This document shows positions 11,871 through 22,446 of a DNA stretch of 64,000 nucleotides, piece by piece. Numbering within the stretch: position 1 is the stretch's first letter; every line of letters starts with the position of its first letter. Location of the stretch: the NCBI GenBank assembly GCA_019828595.1, contig JAHQRK010000001.1, positions 4,092,001-4,156,000 on the forward strand. The letters are read 5' to 3'. Source of the DNA: Aphanomyces cochlioides. Lineage: Eukaryota; Oomycota; Saprolegniomycetes; Saprolegniales; Verrucalvaceae. Both the position numbers and the translations under genes were made by a program. The notes under the pieces are model-generated. The model saw only the letters and a list, made by a program, of their open reading frames with translations. It did not search any database and was not told where the DNA came from.

Positions 11871-12103
11871 TGCAAAACTTGTTTAAAAATACATCTCGTT
11901 TTTCGTCAAATTATATCATTTTGTTCATAATTTAGCTTATCTAAATCTGTCATCGTTGTGTATAAAATATCTCGTTTAATAATCCTATACATTTCAATTT
12001 ATTGAAGAACTATTTTGGTAATTTATTTTGTTTTTGTTTAAACTAAACTATTTTGAAAAGTATTTTTATTATTGCTTTGATAACTGCGCCAACAGCATTG
12101 ACA

Positions 12104-12819
12104 TCAGCGCCATGCTTTGCTGCTGGATTTCGAGCTGCTTCTCTTGTATGCTGATTTGTCTCTCCTCGATATCGAGTTTGGGTCTCTTGGTTGCCTCGTC
12201 TTCCACGGTTTGACGCTCACAAATTCTTTGATTTGCTTCGAGGTACGTGTGGATGCAAAATCTTTTGTCATCCGTCTTCTTTTGAATCGGCTTGATTGAT
12301 TCAAGAGCTGCGTCTTGGATCGCTTTGCCGCCTTCTCTGTCCGCTTCCTCTTTTTTTGTCTTGTTCGCCTCTCCTCTTTGAGCGCGGCCGCCTCCTCGAC
12401 CAAACTATGGTATTCCGTGAGGAGCTGGACCTTCTCGTCGTTTTCTTCATCAACACCTAGAAATATTAGCATGACGTAACAAATAAGAGTACCTGAAGCC
12501 TTTTTCGACTGTCGCTCGTCATCGATGAACTTCTGGTAGATGAATCGAAGCCTTACTTGACAGCTGTGAGCGTTACCGCCATGCCATTGAGCTGCAAACG
12601 CTGCGCAATGTTCTTCCAACAGTCGCGCATGGGGCTTTCTCTGTTCGAGAACAAGCCGTCATCGCCCAGTACTTCGCGCAAGAGGAGAAGGTCGTGCTCA
12701 TCCTTGAAATTGAACCTTGTCTTCCTTGATTTGGAGTCTTCGGCTGCGTCATTCGGTCCTTCGCATTCGCTTGCCATGACAGATTGCAATATGAAAGTTG
12801 GGTGGTGCTCATTTAACAC
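12104..12819 (-). pseudogene. Harbinger 1 Myb/SANT-like partner, one frameshift, 36-nt intron
   Basis: It starts at 12819 (MLNEHHPTF; or at Met MASECEGPND, 12777). The first ~88 codons carry a trihelix/SANT-like DNA-binding start (FKDEHDLLLLREVL, MRDCWKNIAQRLQL). A frame change near 12560 leads to RLRFIYQKFIDDE. Then comes a GTACTC...TTCTAG intron at 12457-12492 (36 nt, with a GCTAAT branch-like site). The last part is a Lys/Arg-rich coiled coil (LLTEYHSLVEEAAALKEERR) ending at 12104. The family role is binding element ends and carrying the transposase to the nucleus. The intron is a multiple of three and reads through, so both spliced and unspliced forms stay in frame. Confidence 0.7.
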
Positions 12820-13052
12820 CCTTTAAAGCCATTCTGTAGAATTTGTTTAATTTTAAAGGATATAATATTATGCAGGTCAATTTGCTTTATTATAGACGCC
12901 GTCCTATAATGTTTTTATTATGATTTTTAATTATAAAAGGATAGGATTTGGAAGGATCCTTCAAAACACTATATTTATAATATAATCTATAATATAATAC
13001 AGTTTGCGAAAACTCCGTAATAGAGGGGGAGGCGCTATTAGAGGTTTTACAG

Positions 13053-13339
13053 TACTTGAAGGAGTCGGACTCCTCTTCATAAAATACACTTTAAATTATA
13101 ACTTGAATACATTAAATGTTCGTTGCCGAAACCATGTAATAAAATAAGAATGAATCTCCAATATCATTTCTGACAATCGTTTTCTAAAAGGATTCGTTGC
13201 CATTGGTCCTTTTGCGGGCCATGCGTCCACAATTGCGGTTGGTGAAAGCTAAAACACAGTCCAAAAATTACGAAAGCACGAGACAGCACTGCGTTCAGCT
13301 GCAAGACGTGATGAATCTATTATACAAATGATCATAAAC
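13053..13339. other. Spacer without recognised content
   Basis: After the TA duplication of pogo 1 no gene or repeat is supported up to the Crypton remnant. Confidence 0.5.
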
Positions 13340-15222
13340 TCAAGATTTACCGCCAGCCCCTTCACGTAGGAGTCTCCTGAGAGTGCATATCTTTATCTGA
13401 TCCCATCTTCTCTTTTTAGGATGATTTGTGCCTCGACATTTTTCTTTGCTACACTTGCAAGCAACTTCTAAAGCTCTTTTTGCCTCATGTTCGGTTGAGC
13501 CCGGTGCAATTGTGATTGATGAATTGGATTCGAGGTACTTCGTCAGTGTTGACATAACACATTTCCACTTATAGTAGATCGATTGTTTTTCCTTGCACGA
13601 TAAATCATTTATGTGTATCGTAATCAATGGACCCCATTTCTCTGTCTCGTTGCCACACCACAATAACATCCACGCGCAAGCAACGCTGGCCTGAGGAAAA
13701 GCAAATCCCTCCGGTAGTTTTCTAAATCTACCTCGCCAGCTAAACACATGATACTTAGTTTGACACACAATTTCATCTGAGGTGGCTTGCATTGTCCTTT
13801 CGGTCAGCAATTTTTCGAGCCGCTCCAAAGATTGATCGAAATATGCTTGGGTCACATGGCCAGAGGCTACACCCTTCTTCTCAAGCAACAAAGCAACTCG
13901 TTGGTATATTCCTTCGGGTAATTCCTCAAGCAATTCTTTATTTATTCTCGAACCACGATAGACTTCGATGTGACGCGGGATTCCTGTTGCAATGAGACCA
14001 GAAGACTTTCCACCAACAATGATTTTCTTTGACAACTCCAAGGCCATATTGGGATCACGGAACAGGAGTGACGTGAAAATTGGATGACTTTTGGGGAGAT
14101 TAGCTTTGAGGTAGTCCATGTGATAAACTTGTGAGGCAGTAATCAAACGCAATACACCATATAAGCTGAAATGGTTGTGGAGAGAAGGAAAGATTAATTC
14201 CAAAGAACCATTAATTTCTAAATCATTTCCAACAGAAAAGTGAGGAGAAAGAACCGCAAAATCAGCGGAATTCAGAGGAAGGCCTGCAGAAACTCGACCA
14301 CAAAATTGGTCGTCGGCACTTTCATATCTAAAACAACGATGGAGCACATTACCAATTGCCCATCCACAACGCAGGCAAACACTAACGATAATCGGGCCCG
14401 ATATTGAGTCTGAGCAGACAAATGTGGCAACACCTTTTCTAATTGAGTGTTTACCAAGTTCATTCTTTTTTTATTGACATGATGTTGTTGTAAAAATTGG
14501 TTTAGAAAGGGAACACCAGCAATAAGGTTTTGCAATGGACTGCAAAAAAGAAGTCTCTGGTTCGAACCAGGGAAAATCGGGCCGTCAACTAATGATGAAT
14601 GTGAAGCTAGATAAATACCAAGCGATAAAAAGAAGCACGTACTGGGCTTAAACGGATTCGCATAGATGTGTCGTGGATCTCTAGATCTCATCCCTGTCAT
14701 TTAAGTTATATAATTTTGAACTATGTATGTACCTTCTTGTTGTGTTTTTGTTTTAAGAAAGACGATGCTGATTGAATCATTGCCTAGTACAATGTGCTCG
14801 AGTGATATTGTTTCTGTCGATTGGGATCGACACATCAAGTTCCATGACAAAACCCCCGTCGTGCAGCTGGAGCGACTGGCCACAGAGTTGCTCATATTCA
14901 AAGTACGACAATGGTCGTTTTCCGACTGGCTTAACAGTCCCCTGCTGAGCCTTGGCAGCAGCCATATTTCGTATACCTTAATTGAGTTCATTTTGATGAT
15001 CATGTTTAGTCTACCTGAGAGAATTTCGGTGAAGTCTGTGTTATATCTCTCTGGAATCGTCATTTTTTTATATTTGTAATGTGATTTGATTACGCTACGA
15101 TACTTAGCAATAGAGTCTAGAGTTGTTCCTTTGTTTCTCATGCTTATTGCAAACGCCTCAAAGTCCTCATAGACAAATTTTGTTAAATCGATGTCTAAAT
15201 GGCGATCGATTGCTTCTTTCAA
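13340..15222 (-). pseudogene. Broken Crypton tyrosine recombinase (copy 1)
   Basis: Read on the minus strand: a core-binding segment with SIAKYRSVIKSHYKYKKM (15222-14950), then ISIVFLKTKTQQEG, RDPRHIYANPFKPST (about 14680), DGPIFPGSNQ, KHSIRKGVATF (about 14450; the HxxR of tyrosine recombinases is kept) and RYESADDQFCGR (about 14330, candidate nucleophile Tyr). A ~330-codon C-terminal region follows to 13340 with ATGIPRHIEVYRG and a Cys/Lys-rich end. At least two frame changes (near 14850 and 14350) and a stop at 14701 break it. Cryptons integrate through tyrosine recombination, without terminal inverted repeats. The protein pairs with the copy at 56201-58080. Confidence 0.75.
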
Positions 15223-15677
15223 GCAGTCGTGTTTGCCCTGCTCCTATTGAATTATGGTAGTATGACACGATAACGCTTTTTTATCACACCTGGAGCCAAG
15301 CGACGATTTTTCTCTTTCCCCAGTTGTAGCTGGTGCGCGTACTATCAGCAAGTCGCTTCTTGAGTGCAATATCTGCAGAGAACTCCTCTTGTTGCATGAT
15401 GAATCAACAAATGTGAAGAACAAAAGCCTTTTAACTTCCTTTAGCCAGTAGAAATCATCCAATCAGCTGACGTGCCAATGTTTTTGGCTCTTTCCAGAAA
15501 AGAAATACATTCTGTACATTTTTCAAGTATAAAATTGTGAGATTCCAGTCAGGAAAAGATAAAAAGTGAACAAAGATTCTATACAGTGACTCATATATTT
15601 GGCACGATTTGCGTAGTCTGACTGAGAAAACTCCATATAGTTCCGAAAAATATATCTGCAAAATATAAAAGGACACA
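15223..15677. other. Spacer without recognised content
   Basis: Only short open frames. It may include the non-coding end of the Crypton element, whose borders cannot be defined from sequence alone. Confidence 0.4.
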
Positions 15678-15871
15678 TTAGAGAGATTTCGAGAGATTCA
15701 TCCCATTCATTTCCCATACAAAACAAATGGTATATTGGCGGGATGGGAAATGCAAAGACAACAACTTTTTGACATTTCGGAGGTTGTGATCCATTCCATC
15801 AACAACCTCCATGGTTGTATTTATAGACACTCGAGGAGTTTCGCTTTCTTGCCATTGTCAGTTATGCAACC

Positions 15872-16968
15872 ATGAATTGCTATGAGGTGATCTGGATCTA
15901 CCGCTGGTTGACGAGACAGAGAAACTTGAGCCCTCAGCGTGCACTGCAAGTCATGAAAATGTATGCTCTCATACCCCCGGAACGACATTCATCCCTGACG
16001 TCCGATTTGAATTTGAGCCGTATTCTAACGTGAATGCGAAGAAGACATTTCGATTTGACAAGATTGGGATTCAGACTTTGCTTGTTTCATTGAAAATTCC
16101 ATCCGTCTTGGTTACCCCGTCTGGAGATAGAGTTAGTGGGCTTGAAAGTCTGTGTATATTACTACGTCGTCTGCATTACCCTTGTACGTACTACGATATG
16201 ATTCCTACGTTTAATCGATCCGAGACGCAACTCTGACGTATTGTGAATGAAATGATAAACCTTCTCATTACGACATGGAAAGAAAAACTTTATTGCAACT
16301 TGAACGTGACTCGAAAACGAATTGCCGACTATGCATCAGCCATCTTCATGAAGGGATCACCCTTGTCAAATGTATTGGCCTTTGCCGATGGCACAAAGAT
16401 CGCAACTTGCCGTATTTCAGCGACGAAAGAACTGCGATTTAATGGTGGAACAAGCGTGAATCTACAAAAAATGATCTACTCTGGGCATAAGCGACATCAC
16501 TGCCTTAACTTTCAAGGTATAACTACTCCTGACGGCTTATGCATGCATTTCTTTGGCCCAGCCGTCATGATGTGACACTTCTGCGGGAAAATAAGTTTTT
16601 GAACTAAATGGACGAGCACGAGGATGTTTTCAACGGATATTTCGTCTATGGCGATCCAGCGTACGCCTTGTCTAGGTGGATAATTTAAGGGCTACAATCT
16701 AAGTCCTTCTCAATCCCAATTCAACTCAGCAATGAGTGCAGTTCGACAAGGTGTTGAATGGAATTTTTGCAAGATAAAATCGCTTTGGGCGTTCACAACT
16801 TATCGCAATCAACAAAAGATCATGCTGTCAAACGTTGGTGGAGTGATACCAGTGGCAGTATTGTTGACAAATTGCCATTGTTGCTTCTACGGTGGAAACC
16901 AAATATCTCAGTACTTTGGTCTCACTCCACCAACACTTCAAGAATACTTAGGAGATGAAATCAACTAG
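15872..16968 (+). pseudogene. Harbinger 2 transposase, several breaks
   Basis: It aligns by eye with Harbinger 1: IPDVRFEFEPYSNV, LLVSLKIPSVLVTPSGDRV, LCILLRRLHYPCTYYDM, then LAFADGTKIA (first Asp), MIYSGHKRHHCLNFQGITT, YFVYGDPAYALSR (second Asp) and VRQGVEWNFCKIKSLWAF (Glu), ending GLTPPTLQEYLGDEIN. Stops or frame changes occur near 15985, 16234, 16573 and 16685. All three catalytic residues are visible but the gene cannot be read through. Confidence 0.8.
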
Positions 16969-17064
16969 TTCAATTAAGAATACAATACTGCATGGTTAAT
17001 CGATTCAATTGTTGTACTTCATCATCATACGTACCTTTTCGTTTTGAAGTTGTGCAAGTTCAAG

Positions 17065-17707
17065 TTAGTGCTCTCGTTCAAGCCTCCGTTCTTCTCTGTC
17101 CAATTCTCGTTCGCGCATTTCAGCTTCAAACTTTTGCTGTTTCAAAGCAAGGTTTTCACGATGTTTCTCAAGCTCCGCGTCAGTGTCTGTCTGCTTAAAT
17201 AGACAAGGCAAGCCTTGAGCGTTTGTTTTCGACTTTTGATGGAGTATCATCCTTTGACTCTGACGAACGTTTGCTCAAAGTTTGCATCGCCTTTTCTCGA
17301 ATGAGCCGCGTGGCATTTTCATTGTTTGCTTTTACTTTGGCTTCTTTCATTGTTTTCGATGCCTGCTCGGCTTTGAAATCATCGTATAAACAAACAAGAT
17401 CATCAAGAAGCTGCGTTTTTTCCTTGATGTCTTCAGATGCACCTGAGAGCTTGGCAGCTTCTCTGTTGAAATCTCGATGATGTTGGATTAACGTCAAGAA
17501 GCGATTTTGGACCGCCTTTTCATCCACTTTGCGGTTGAAATTTTCACACGAGCGCAATGCACTTGCAAGATCTGTCCACGCTTTCATCAACTCACCCTTC
17601 TTTGTGAACGGCACGTCTTGTAGTACTTGTCGTAGCAAAATAAGGTCTTCAAACACGGTCCATTTGCGCCGACCTGTTGGCGCTGTAGTCGAGCCTTCAC
17701 TACTCAT
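17065..17707 (-). pseudogene. Harbinger 2 Myb/SANT-like partner, late frameshift
   Basis: The first 170 codons from 17707 are open: MSSEGSTTAPTGRRKWTVFE, a trihelix-like region (LLRQVLQDVPF, KAWTDLASALRS, VQNRFLTLIQHHRDF), then a Lys-rich coiled coil. A stop at 17195 is followed in another frame by DTDAELEKHRENLALKQQKF and ERELDREERRLEREH, clearly the continuing coiled coil, so a small indel near 17200-17245 truncates it. The partner is better preserved than the transposase of the same element. Confidence 0.7.
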
Positions 17708-17965
17708 TTCACGAATGACTTTTCGTCGTAAAGATCGCGAGCAAGCGTCGCTCTATTCAACCAATCAACAGGCTCTGGAATGGTCCCGTAGATACATGTT
17801 ATTCCATGGAATAATTTACGCTCCTATGATAATGTTATGGAGGTTTATCAAATTAGGAAGGCAAATTTTGTGGGAAATGAATGGGATGAGCTATCGAAAT
17901 CTCTATCAATTTCCAAAAGTGTTTACTATTAAGTAAAAGTACAATACTGATAGTGAAGATATATA

Positions 17966-18292
17966 CTATAGAACCTCTAACAGTGATCCGGGGCCACAAA
18001 TAGAAAAACCTTTTTGAATTAATATTGCCGTATAGGAGTGAATATAGAATTTCTTGGGTATTCGATTTTCAAAGTGATTCGACATTATTATAGACGTTCT
18101 CTTGGCCCAAATCTATCGAAACCAAACATGATGTCCTATTGCATGCCATGTAAATTGGTGCTGTACCTAATACAGCACTGGTGTGCTCAGCTGGGTTGTC
18201 GAATGTCAACTTTTAAGCTCTCAAAAGGATCTTTGTTGCCTCCACATGCAATCTCAATAATGAGCCGTGTGATTCGAAAAGGTTATCGTTCC
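17966..18292 (+). pseudogene. pogo element 2, left part, cut by gypsy A
   Basis: Starting after a TA at 17964-17965, CTATAGAACCTCTAACAGTG followed by GAAAAACCTTTTTGAATTA parallels the left end of pogo 1 (9086 onward). At about 18110 ATCGAAACCAAACATGATGT matches the pogo 1 IETKLDAI region. The similarity then fades, and gypsy A begins at 18293. The other half of this pogo copy continues at 27863. Confidence 0.7.
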
Positions 18293-18555
18293 TGTAACCG
18301 GGTACACGCGCAGGAGGGAGGCTTAGGAAGCAGAGAGAAAGATGAAAAGTGAATTAGCTTTATCCTGCCTAAAGCTAATGAATGCATAGTCGAACAGGGC
18401 TTATGAGCCAGTGAATATGAATGGCCTAGAAGGCATCGAGCCAAAGGAATGGCAGAGAGCACAGAGTGCTTCACATGCAGGAGATACAGATGACATGCTA
18501 CCAGCTGGCATGTCATGCCAAGGGTCAAAGAGCAAGTAACCGGAGTCCGGTTACA
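18293..18555 (-). repeat. Gypsy A 3' LTR (263 bp)
   Basis: It begins TGTAACCGGGTAC and ends AGTCCGGTTACA, an inverted TGTAACCGG/CCGGTTACA border. It is identical to the other LTR through about 248 bp. Confidence 0.9.
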
Positions 18556-18741
18556 CCTCCCCACACTCAAAACAAAGCTCAGCGAGCTTTCGCAATGGGA
18601 ACGCAGAGGTCACGTGAGAGGGAGACAGGTCAGCCAGGTATGGCAGTTGGAACGAGAGGCTTCGAAACGGCTCAACAGCCAAATCGGAAGAAACGTGCAA
18701 GCGGCACGGAGTTGCCACTGAACTTCATTGAGTAAGGCGAG

Positions 18742-20271
18742 GTGGACTACGAGAGTACACCAGAGGACGAACGTGCGGCGCTGAAAGCGCGCAAGGAAGA
18801 ATGGTTCGCAAAAGAGCAACAAGCGGCAAAAGTGCAAGCGCACCAAGAATCAAAGCAGGGCGATACTGAGCCAGAACCAGAGGCAAAAGTGGACGCCGAG
18901 GAAGAAGAGGAGGAGGCCAAACCGGCCGTACAAAAGGTCAAGATCGAACAAGTTGTTCTGCCAGCGTATCGTGACAGTCCTGTCGACAAACAAACAAGAT
19001 GGACGCCGCTACCAAGCGCAGCAGACATATATGTCGACGACCAAGACAAGCCAGTCAAGCATATTGCAGAGTCAAGATTCGCGTCGAAGGCACGCGAGAT
19101 GCACAGTACAGAGGTGATCTTCACCAGCGATCCAAGGTGGATGATCAATGCTAACAGCAGCGATCTGGCGTCTGCAATCTTGCACTATCCAAATTCAGTG
19201 GGTCATCCCATGACCGTGCAAGAACACCAATTCGTTCACAGCCAGCTTGGCATTTGGGAAGCGCAGGTCACCAAGAGCAAATTTTGCAAATCTATCAGAT
19301 ACTTGTGGGACCTGTGCCAAGCGAGCGGATGCGCTGTTACGATGCAGTCCAAGTGGAAAAAGGATCAAAGGACCAGCATTGCTGAAGGAAAGGCATGGCC
19401 TTATGTTCCATTGGCAACTCTGCCAGGTGAAAGTGTTGAGGAATACCTCATGTGCTTCGCGCTGTCGTACTTGAACCCGCGCAAGGTTAAAGACAATGCC
19501 GAGCCTCGATCTCCGCCAGAAACTGTTCCACAGTGGACAAATCAACTTGCGAATTTCGCGGAGCATCGCTGGCGTATGATTGCGAACGCGCAACATGGTT
19601 TAAGCTTTCGGCGTGTGGAGAAGTCTTCCGTCGCGAACGTCGCCGTAATGATTCGTAAGCTGCGAGCTCCAGTGGTAAGGTTTCTCGAGCTTCTCTAGCT
19701 GATATCCATGTAGGCTCCGTATCGGCCGTTGCCGTCGCTGGAGGTGGATGAAGACGGTATTCCAATCCGTTCTGAGAATAGCGCCGGCCAACTAGGCAGG
19801 GAGCGGAAGCGGGGTCGTTCGCAAGTTGCGATGGATCGTTCTCAACGATTTCGAGTCGAGCATCCAGGCCACGTTTTACCGAGCGGTGCGGCTCCGAATG
19901 CACCTGCGGCGTATGGATATGTCCATGTTGGACCAAGTCGTGTGGCACGATCGCCAAGTCGTGGTCGATCGGTGGATCGACGGTCATATCCTCGGACTCC
20001 TCCGGCAGCGGCTGCAGAGCCTCTTGAGGTCGCACATCTACGAACGGATTTGCGCGTTGTGGAGTTGGAACTCCGAGTTCGTGAGTTGACGGATGAGATT
20101 CATCAACTTCGGGGAGAGCAAAACGAGTATCCGTCCGTTCGTGAGCTGGAGGATTATCTCCATGACTGGCAGTCGATGAAGCGGTCTTTTGCTGATATGC
20201 AGAATCATATTCGACGCTTGTGGGACTGGATGAAGAGCGAGCAGGCGAGAGGTCGCCACGATCAGGCGTAG
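18742..20271 (+). CDS. Antisense gene of gypsy A (aORF-A), unknown function, two exons
   Basis: Exon 1 (18742-19674) and exon 2 (19714-20271) are joined by a 39-nt intron, GTAAGG...CATGTAG, phase 0. Exon 1 opens with VDYESTPEDERAALK and an acidic/Ala-rich region (DAEEEEEEAKPAVQ). A globular part follows with RYLWDLCQASGC, MQSKWKKDQR, YVPLATLPGESVEEYLM and SSVANVAVMIRKLRAPV. Exon 2 is Arg/Ser/Pro-rich (RKRGRSQV, RSPSRGRSVDRR) and ends in a coiled coil (DLRVVELELRVRELTDEIHQ, LRGEQNEYP). No ATG opens this frame: a TAA at 18733 precedes, with an ATG-initiated in-frame piece from 18595. I know no matching domain. It resembles the antisense gene of gypsy B and runs opposite to pol; a role in regulation or packaging is only a guess. 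Confidence 0.6.
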
Positions 20272-20440
20272 CAGGTAAATACCTCTTGATCTTGCCGACA
20301 TAGAATGTTGGATGGATTTGCCATTCAGTTGGAAGCTCCAACTTGTATGCAGTGTTGCTAATCTTCTTGTGATAGGGAACGGGCCAAGCCAAGGTGGCTG
20401 CAATTTTGGATTTCCTAGCGCTGTCTTGGGCACTGCCGAT
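19487..20440 (-). CDS. Gypsy A pol tail: integrase C-terminus and chromodomain-like end
   Basis: This frame continues integrase: NTAYKLELPTEWQIHPTFYV-GKIKRYLP is the SH3-like end of Ty3/gypsy integrase. A long Pro/Ser/acidic spacer follows, then a weak chromodomain-like stretch (RRYSQNGLEYRLHP, TEPTWISAREARETLP, LAAYESLRRRS), which in chromoviruses directs insertion. The segment lies entirely over the plus-strand antisense gene (exon 2 and the end of exon 1). Which strand is really translated cannot be told by eye; the integrase end is secure, the tail is less so. Confidence 0.55.
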   Translation of the reverse strand: MGSAQDSARKSKIAATLAWPVPYHKKISNTAYKLELPTEWQIHPTFYVGKIKRYLPATPDRGDLSPARSSSSPTSVEYDSAYQQKTASSTASHGDNPPAHERTDTRFALPEVDESHPSTHELGVPTPQRANPFVDVRPQEALQPLPEESEDMTVDPPIDHDLAIVPHDLVQHGHIHTPQVHSEPHRSVKRGLDARLEIVENDPSQLANDPASAPCLVGRRYSQNGLEYRLHPPPATATADTEPTWISAREARETLPLELAAYESLRRRSRRKTSPHAESLNHVARSQSYASDAPRNSQVDLSTVEQFLAEIEARHCL

Positions 20441-21255
20441 ACACGTAGTAGGACTAAGTCGCCGACTGAATAAACATTTTTGTTTCCCCGACTTGTCTTG
20501 TTGGCTTGCAAAGCCTGCTTTTCTTGAGCTGATGCGAGATTCTCGCGGACATGGAGGAGTAGGGACTTCCTGGATTCGATAAAGTGTTTTACACTGGCGA
20601 TTGTGCGTGTAGGGATAGATCCTCCCCCACTTAAACGTGCAGCATCCACATCGATCGGAAGGCGCGGGTGCCGTAGATGTAGGACATAAAAAGGGATATG
20701 ACCCGTTGAGGCTTGAACAGAGTTGTTGTACGCAAAGACAACATGGGAGAGCATCGTGCTCCATGTGCGCGGCTTGGATTGGGTGTAACTGCGAAGAACA
20801 TCTTCGATAACGCGAATAGCGCGTTCAGACTGACCGTCAGTTTCAGGGTGGTCCGACGTGGACATGTCAAGGGTGGTGCCACAGAGCGCAAACAGCGCGG
20901 ACCAGAATTTTGATGTAAAGCGAGGATCGCTGTCTGAAATGATAGAGGCTGGAAGCCCGAAGCGACAGAAAACATGGTCAAAGTAAAGTTGAGCCGACTC
21001 TTCGGCGGTAATGGTGTCGCGGCATGCGACTGCAATCAAATATTTGGACAACCTGTCAACACAAGTCCAAATGCCGGTGCGACCGTGCTTGTCGCGAGGT
21101 AAGCCAAAGATAAAATCCATGCTGACCGAGGAGAAGACCTCGTCAGGTATTGGTAAAGGTGCCAAAGGGGCACGAGTGGCTGGGGAAGCCTTGACGCATT
21201 AGCAGACGTCACAATGCGCTACATAGCGCGATACGGCCTTGGATAGACGGGGCCA
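20038..21255 (-). pseudogene. Gypsy A integrase
   Basis: The same frame continues through a second nonsense codon (TAA near 21198, in CDVC-stop-CVK of the zinc finger). It gives the D,D35E core: VSMDFIFGLPRDKHGRTGIW, IISDSDPRFTSKFWSALFAL and DHPETDGQSERAIRV. The C-terminal GPY/F-like region (QPPWLGPFPITRRL) loses frame near 20390 and continues in the frame of 20764-19487. Confidence 0.85.
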
Positions 21256-22302
21256 CTAGAATTGACGTGCTACGGAAAGATAAGTCTTGTCGCGGCCAAA
21301 GTGTCCTGCTGTTTGGGCGGCATGACAATCATGCAAAATGTCACGGCGAAGGGTTTCATCCGCTGGAATGGCAAGGCGGCGTGGGCTGGAAGCCATCGTG
21401 TAATACACCAAGCCATCATGGACAGAAAAATTCTTGAGCGAGGATCGCTTCGGCGAAGTAGTGGAATCATGTAACAGAGATAAAATCTCAGAAAGCCATT
21501 TGTCGGATGCGTAGGACGCACGCACACGGTCGTGGAGATTCGAGTGCACGTGTGATACATGGTTCAAGCTTGTGTCGTCTGATGTCGAGGGTCGACGGGA
21601 AAGAGCATCGGCAAGGACGTTTTGACGTCCAGGTTTGTATTCAACTGTGAAGTTGAACTCGGCAAAGAAGGCTAACCAGCGAGCCATGCGTTGGCTAATA
21701 TGAGGAGACTTAATGGCTGTGCGTAAAGATGCATGGTCTGTGTAGACCACGAAAGGCTTGCTACCTAGGAGGTAGATTCGAAACTTCGTGAGGGCGTATT
21801 TCATAGCTAGTAGCTCCAAGTCGTGGACAGGGTAGGCTTCTTCAGCCTTTTGGAGCTGGCGGGATTGATAGGACACAGGTCGTTCGCGACCATCCTCCCC
21901 CACTTGCATGAGGCAGCAGCCTATAGCCTTGACAGAGGCATCACAAACGACCGAGAAGAGTCGAGAAAAGTCGGGTAGTGCCAGGACAGGCGCAGGCACT
22001 AAGCTGTCTTTCACCGCGTTGAACGTGTCGTGGCATTCTTGGGTCCAATCCCAAGGGGCGTCTTTGGTAAGTAAGGCCGACAAAAGGTGTGCCAGCGAGG
22101 CAAAATTTGCCGAGAACTTGTGTAGATACGTGGCTAGACCAAGCCAACTGCGCAACTCAGTTGGAGTGGACGGAACGGGCCAGTCGCGAATGGCTTTGAC
22201 CTTTGCAGGGTCAGCGCCACAACCATTGATGCCAACAAAGTCACCCAGAACAGGAATTTCCTCGACACCAAACATACATTTGGCCAAGTTGGCATAGAGA
22301 CC
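21256..22302 (-). pseudogene. Gypsy A RT C-terminus, RNase H and integrase zinc finger
   Basis: After the Harbinger insertion the same frame resumes: GLYANLAKCMFGVEEIPVLG, then the RT connection and RNase H (FSVVCDASVKAIGCCLMQ, HDLELLAMKYALTKFRIYLL, FVVYTDHASLRTA, NVLADALSRRPS). It runs into the integrase HHCC start (AGHFGRDKTYLSVARQF). TAG replaces the conserved Trp codon after RQF at 21254-21256 and ends the open segment. Confidence 0.85.
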
Positions 22303-22446
22303 ATTAGTGGGTGTCAGAGTGCCAGCAACTTGGAGGCAGCAAGACTGTATTGTATACTATAATGTCCAATCAACAGCGAGTATCCATATTTATCTCTGAA
22401 ACCCCTTTTTTGATGGCAGCAACAACAATGGCTTTGTGCATCTGAG

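Larger units (their letters stand above)
10658..13017 (+). mobile_element. PIF/Harbinger element 1, inserted in the pogo 1 terminal repeat
   Basis: The ends read TAGAGTTTTCGCAG (10658) and CGGAGTTTTCGCAA on the opposite strand (from 13017). Both abut TAA (10655-10657 and 13018-13020), the 3-bp duplication expected of PIF/Harbinger. The 2360-bp element holds a transposase gene on the plus strand and a convergent Myb/SANT-like partner on the minus strand, the two-gene layout of the superfamily. Removing it restores a continuous pogo terminal repeat. Confidence 0.85.
9086..13052 (+). mobile_element. pogo element 1, right terminal repeat split by Harbinger 1
   Basis: The left end at 9086 (CTGTAAAACCTCCAATAGTA) has an imperfect inverted copy ending at 13052 (reverse complement CTGTAAAACCTCTAATAGCG). 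TA is duplicated at 9084-9085 and 13053-13054, the pogo/mariner target. The inverted similarity extends ~48 bp if the inner Harbinger insertion (10658-13017) is removed: the left CTAAGTTAGTACCCTCC matches CTATTAGCACCCTCGG. It carries one transposase gene (9229-10550). Without the inner insertion it is about 1.6 kb. Confidence 0.85.
15679..17905 (+). mobile_element. PIF/Harbinger element 2 (degenerate)
   Basis: The left end near 15679 (TAGAGAGATTTCG, then CATCCCATTCATTTCCCA) is mirrored by the right end finishing near 17905 (reverse complement TAGAGATTTCG, then CATCCCATTCATTTCCCA). This gives ~40-bp imperfect terminal repeats. A TTA precedes the left end but a clean 3-bp duplication is not seen. 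The interior holds a broken transposase (plus strand) and a convergent SANT-like partner (minus strand). The same terminal motif is found in the small MITE at 62553-62727. Confidence 0.75.
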
